Shown here: positions 63,212-64,000 of the stretch, one piece after another | How the letters are laid out: each line of letters starts with the position of its first letter | Position numbering within the stretch: position 1 is the stretch's first letter | DNA from: Ructibacterium gallinarum | Lineage (GTDB): Bacteria > Bacillota > Clostridia > Monoglobales > Monoglobaceae | DNA length: 64,000 nucleotides | Direction: 5' to 3' | NCBI RefSeq assembly: GCF_014982785.1 | Contig: NZ_JADCKB010000018.1 | Location: 1 to 64,000 of the forward strand | Translations under genes and position numbers: made by a program | Notes under the pieces: generated by a model | Database searches by the model: none | Seen by the model: the letters and a program-made list of their open reading frames with translations, nothing else | Told to the model about the DNA's origin: nothing

Positions 63212-64000
63212 TTAGTCTCCCAGGCACATGTTGATAGCGCGTGCGGCCTGAATCCAGTAGCTGCTTTCTTCAACGGCCTTATTTTTCCCAATGACATTTT
63301 CTAAGGAATCGTAACTTAAGTGAGAACCGTTCAAGGTTACCATATTGCCAAATTTGCCTTGCATTAGGAGTTCTACAGCGTAAGAACCATACCGGGTAGA
63401 GAGAATACGGTCATTTGCAGTCGGAGAACCTCCTCTTTGTACATGACCCAAAATGGTTGCACGGCTTTCCAAACCAGCCAGCCGCTCCAGCTGTTCAGAT
63501 ACAACCTCGCCGATGCCTCCCAAACGAATCGGATCTGGGCTATCTGCTACTACTTTTGAAACGGTTACTTCGCCGCCTAAAGGTTTTGCGCCTTCTGCAA
63601 CTACAACAATTGCAAAATTCTTACCTCTTGCACGATTTTTCTTAATTGCTTCAGCAACTTTGTTAATATCATAAGGAATTTCAGGAATGAGTGCAGCATC
63701 ACAGCCGCCTGCCAGTGCAGAAGCAATAGCAATAAATCCTGCATAGCGTCCCATAACCTCGACTACAATAATACGGCTGTGAGATTCTGCAGTAGTACGG
63801 AGACGGTCAATCGATTCCGTTGCTGTTGCCACAGCGGTATCAAAACCGAAAGTGGTATCAGTAGATGCCAGGTCATTGTCAATGGTCTTCGGAACGCCGA
63901 TAACCTTAACCCCTTTTCTGGCAAAGTCGCGGCCGCTGGTCAGCGTACCATCGCCACCAATTACAATCAGCGCATCAATACCGGCTTTTTTCAGATTTTC
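63212..64000 (-). CDS. pfkA: 6-phosphofructokinase (5' end outside the window)
   Basis: Glycolytic enzyme phosphorylating fructose 6-phosphate. The visible 263 residues (N-terminus cut off by the window edge) contain GGDGTL, PKTIDNDL, and MGRYAGFIA, VAEGAKPLGG and GHVQRGGSPTANDR. GGDG has Gly at the phosphate-donor position, as in ATP-using enzymes, while PKTIDND has the Lys found in the pyrophosphate and group III types, so donor preference is open. No break is visible. Transcribed towards rpmE. Confidence 0.92.
   Translation of the reverse strand, partial: ENLKKAGIDALIVIGGDGTLTSGRDFARKGVKVIGVPKTIDNDLASTDTTFGFDTAVATATESIDRLRTTAESHSRIIVVEVMGRYAGFIAIASALAGGCDAALIPEIPYDINKVAEAIKKNRARGKNFAIVVVAEGAKPLGGEVTVSKVVADSPDPIRLGGIGEVVSEQLERLAGLESRATILGHVQRGGSPTANDRILSTRYGSYAVELLMQGKFGNMVTLNGSHLSYDSLENVIGKNKAVEESSYWIQAARAINMCLGD

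Noticed and set aside
1-64000. CRISPR arrays, tRNA or rRNA genes
   Set aside because: No regularly spaced direct repeats and no cloverleaf or rRNA signature sequences were seen in the window.

Overview
The window looks like the genome of an anaerobic, endospore-forming member of the Clostridia (Firmicutes). The evidence is a cotJA-cotJB-cotJC spore-coat operon, a 28-residue SpoVM, a 2-hydroxyacyl-CoA dehydratase activase typical of amino-acid fermenters, AAGGAGG ribosome binding sites, frequent TTG/GTG starts, and sigma-A style promoters. Genes from about 52 kb onward have a moderate base composition. Much of 6-43 kb is visibly more AT-rich, which fits an accessory origin.

The first ~51.26 kb reads as most of an integrative conjugative element (ICE) whose left end lies outside the window. 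Conjugation genes come first (PrgI, VirB4, a small cysteine-rich protein, a membrane-anchored NlpC/P60 hydrolase; 0.15-5.4 kb). A 38 kb carbohydrate cargo follows (5.8-43.4 kb), then a small ICE-type sigma factor, a 0.4 kb hairpin-rich non-coding stretch, an operon of three repeat-rich surface proteins (44.6-49.2 kb), a small possible excision factor and a large serine recombinase (49.4-51.27 kb). The recombinase runs straight into the 5' part of cotJC, so the element appears to have inserted within cotJC, after the codons for its conserved LLTDIG segment. The recombinase takes its last few codons and its stop from the host gene.

The cargo looks like a xylan (and uronate-containing polysaccharide) utilisation locus. 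A YesM/YesN two-component system and two lipoprotein solute-binding proteins are followed by large secreted proteins: two tandemly duplicated multidomain GH10 xylanases, an SLH protein, and three large proteins with candidate binding modules. Two LplB/LplC-type permeases follow, without an ATPase. Then come cytosolic enzymes: a GH10 without signal peptide, a PL8-family lyase, and a tight cluster of enolase-superfamily dehydratase, UlaG-like lactonase, SDR dehydrogenase, RraA-family protein and serine hydrolase. A simple reading is import of oligosaccharides, cytosolic cleavage, and oxidation of sugars through lactone and sugar acid to pyruvate. That last step is inference. The cargo is mosaic and partly decayed, with remnants of an AraC regulator, a Gfo/Idh oxidoreductase, a permease, a GH2 beta-mannosidase cut by an IS3-family fragment, and an aldo/keto reductase.

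The right 12.7 kb is ordinary chromosome: cotJB/cotJA, a MarR regulator with a clear operator, the 1,444-residue dehydratase activase, a Gfo/Idh oxidoreductase divergent from an AraC regulator, a small membrane protein, spoVM, a low-molecular-weight phosphatase with a nitroreductase, an iron alcohol dehydrogenase with a Rex-like site, a HAD protein, rpmE, and the 3' part of a phosphofructokinase gene.
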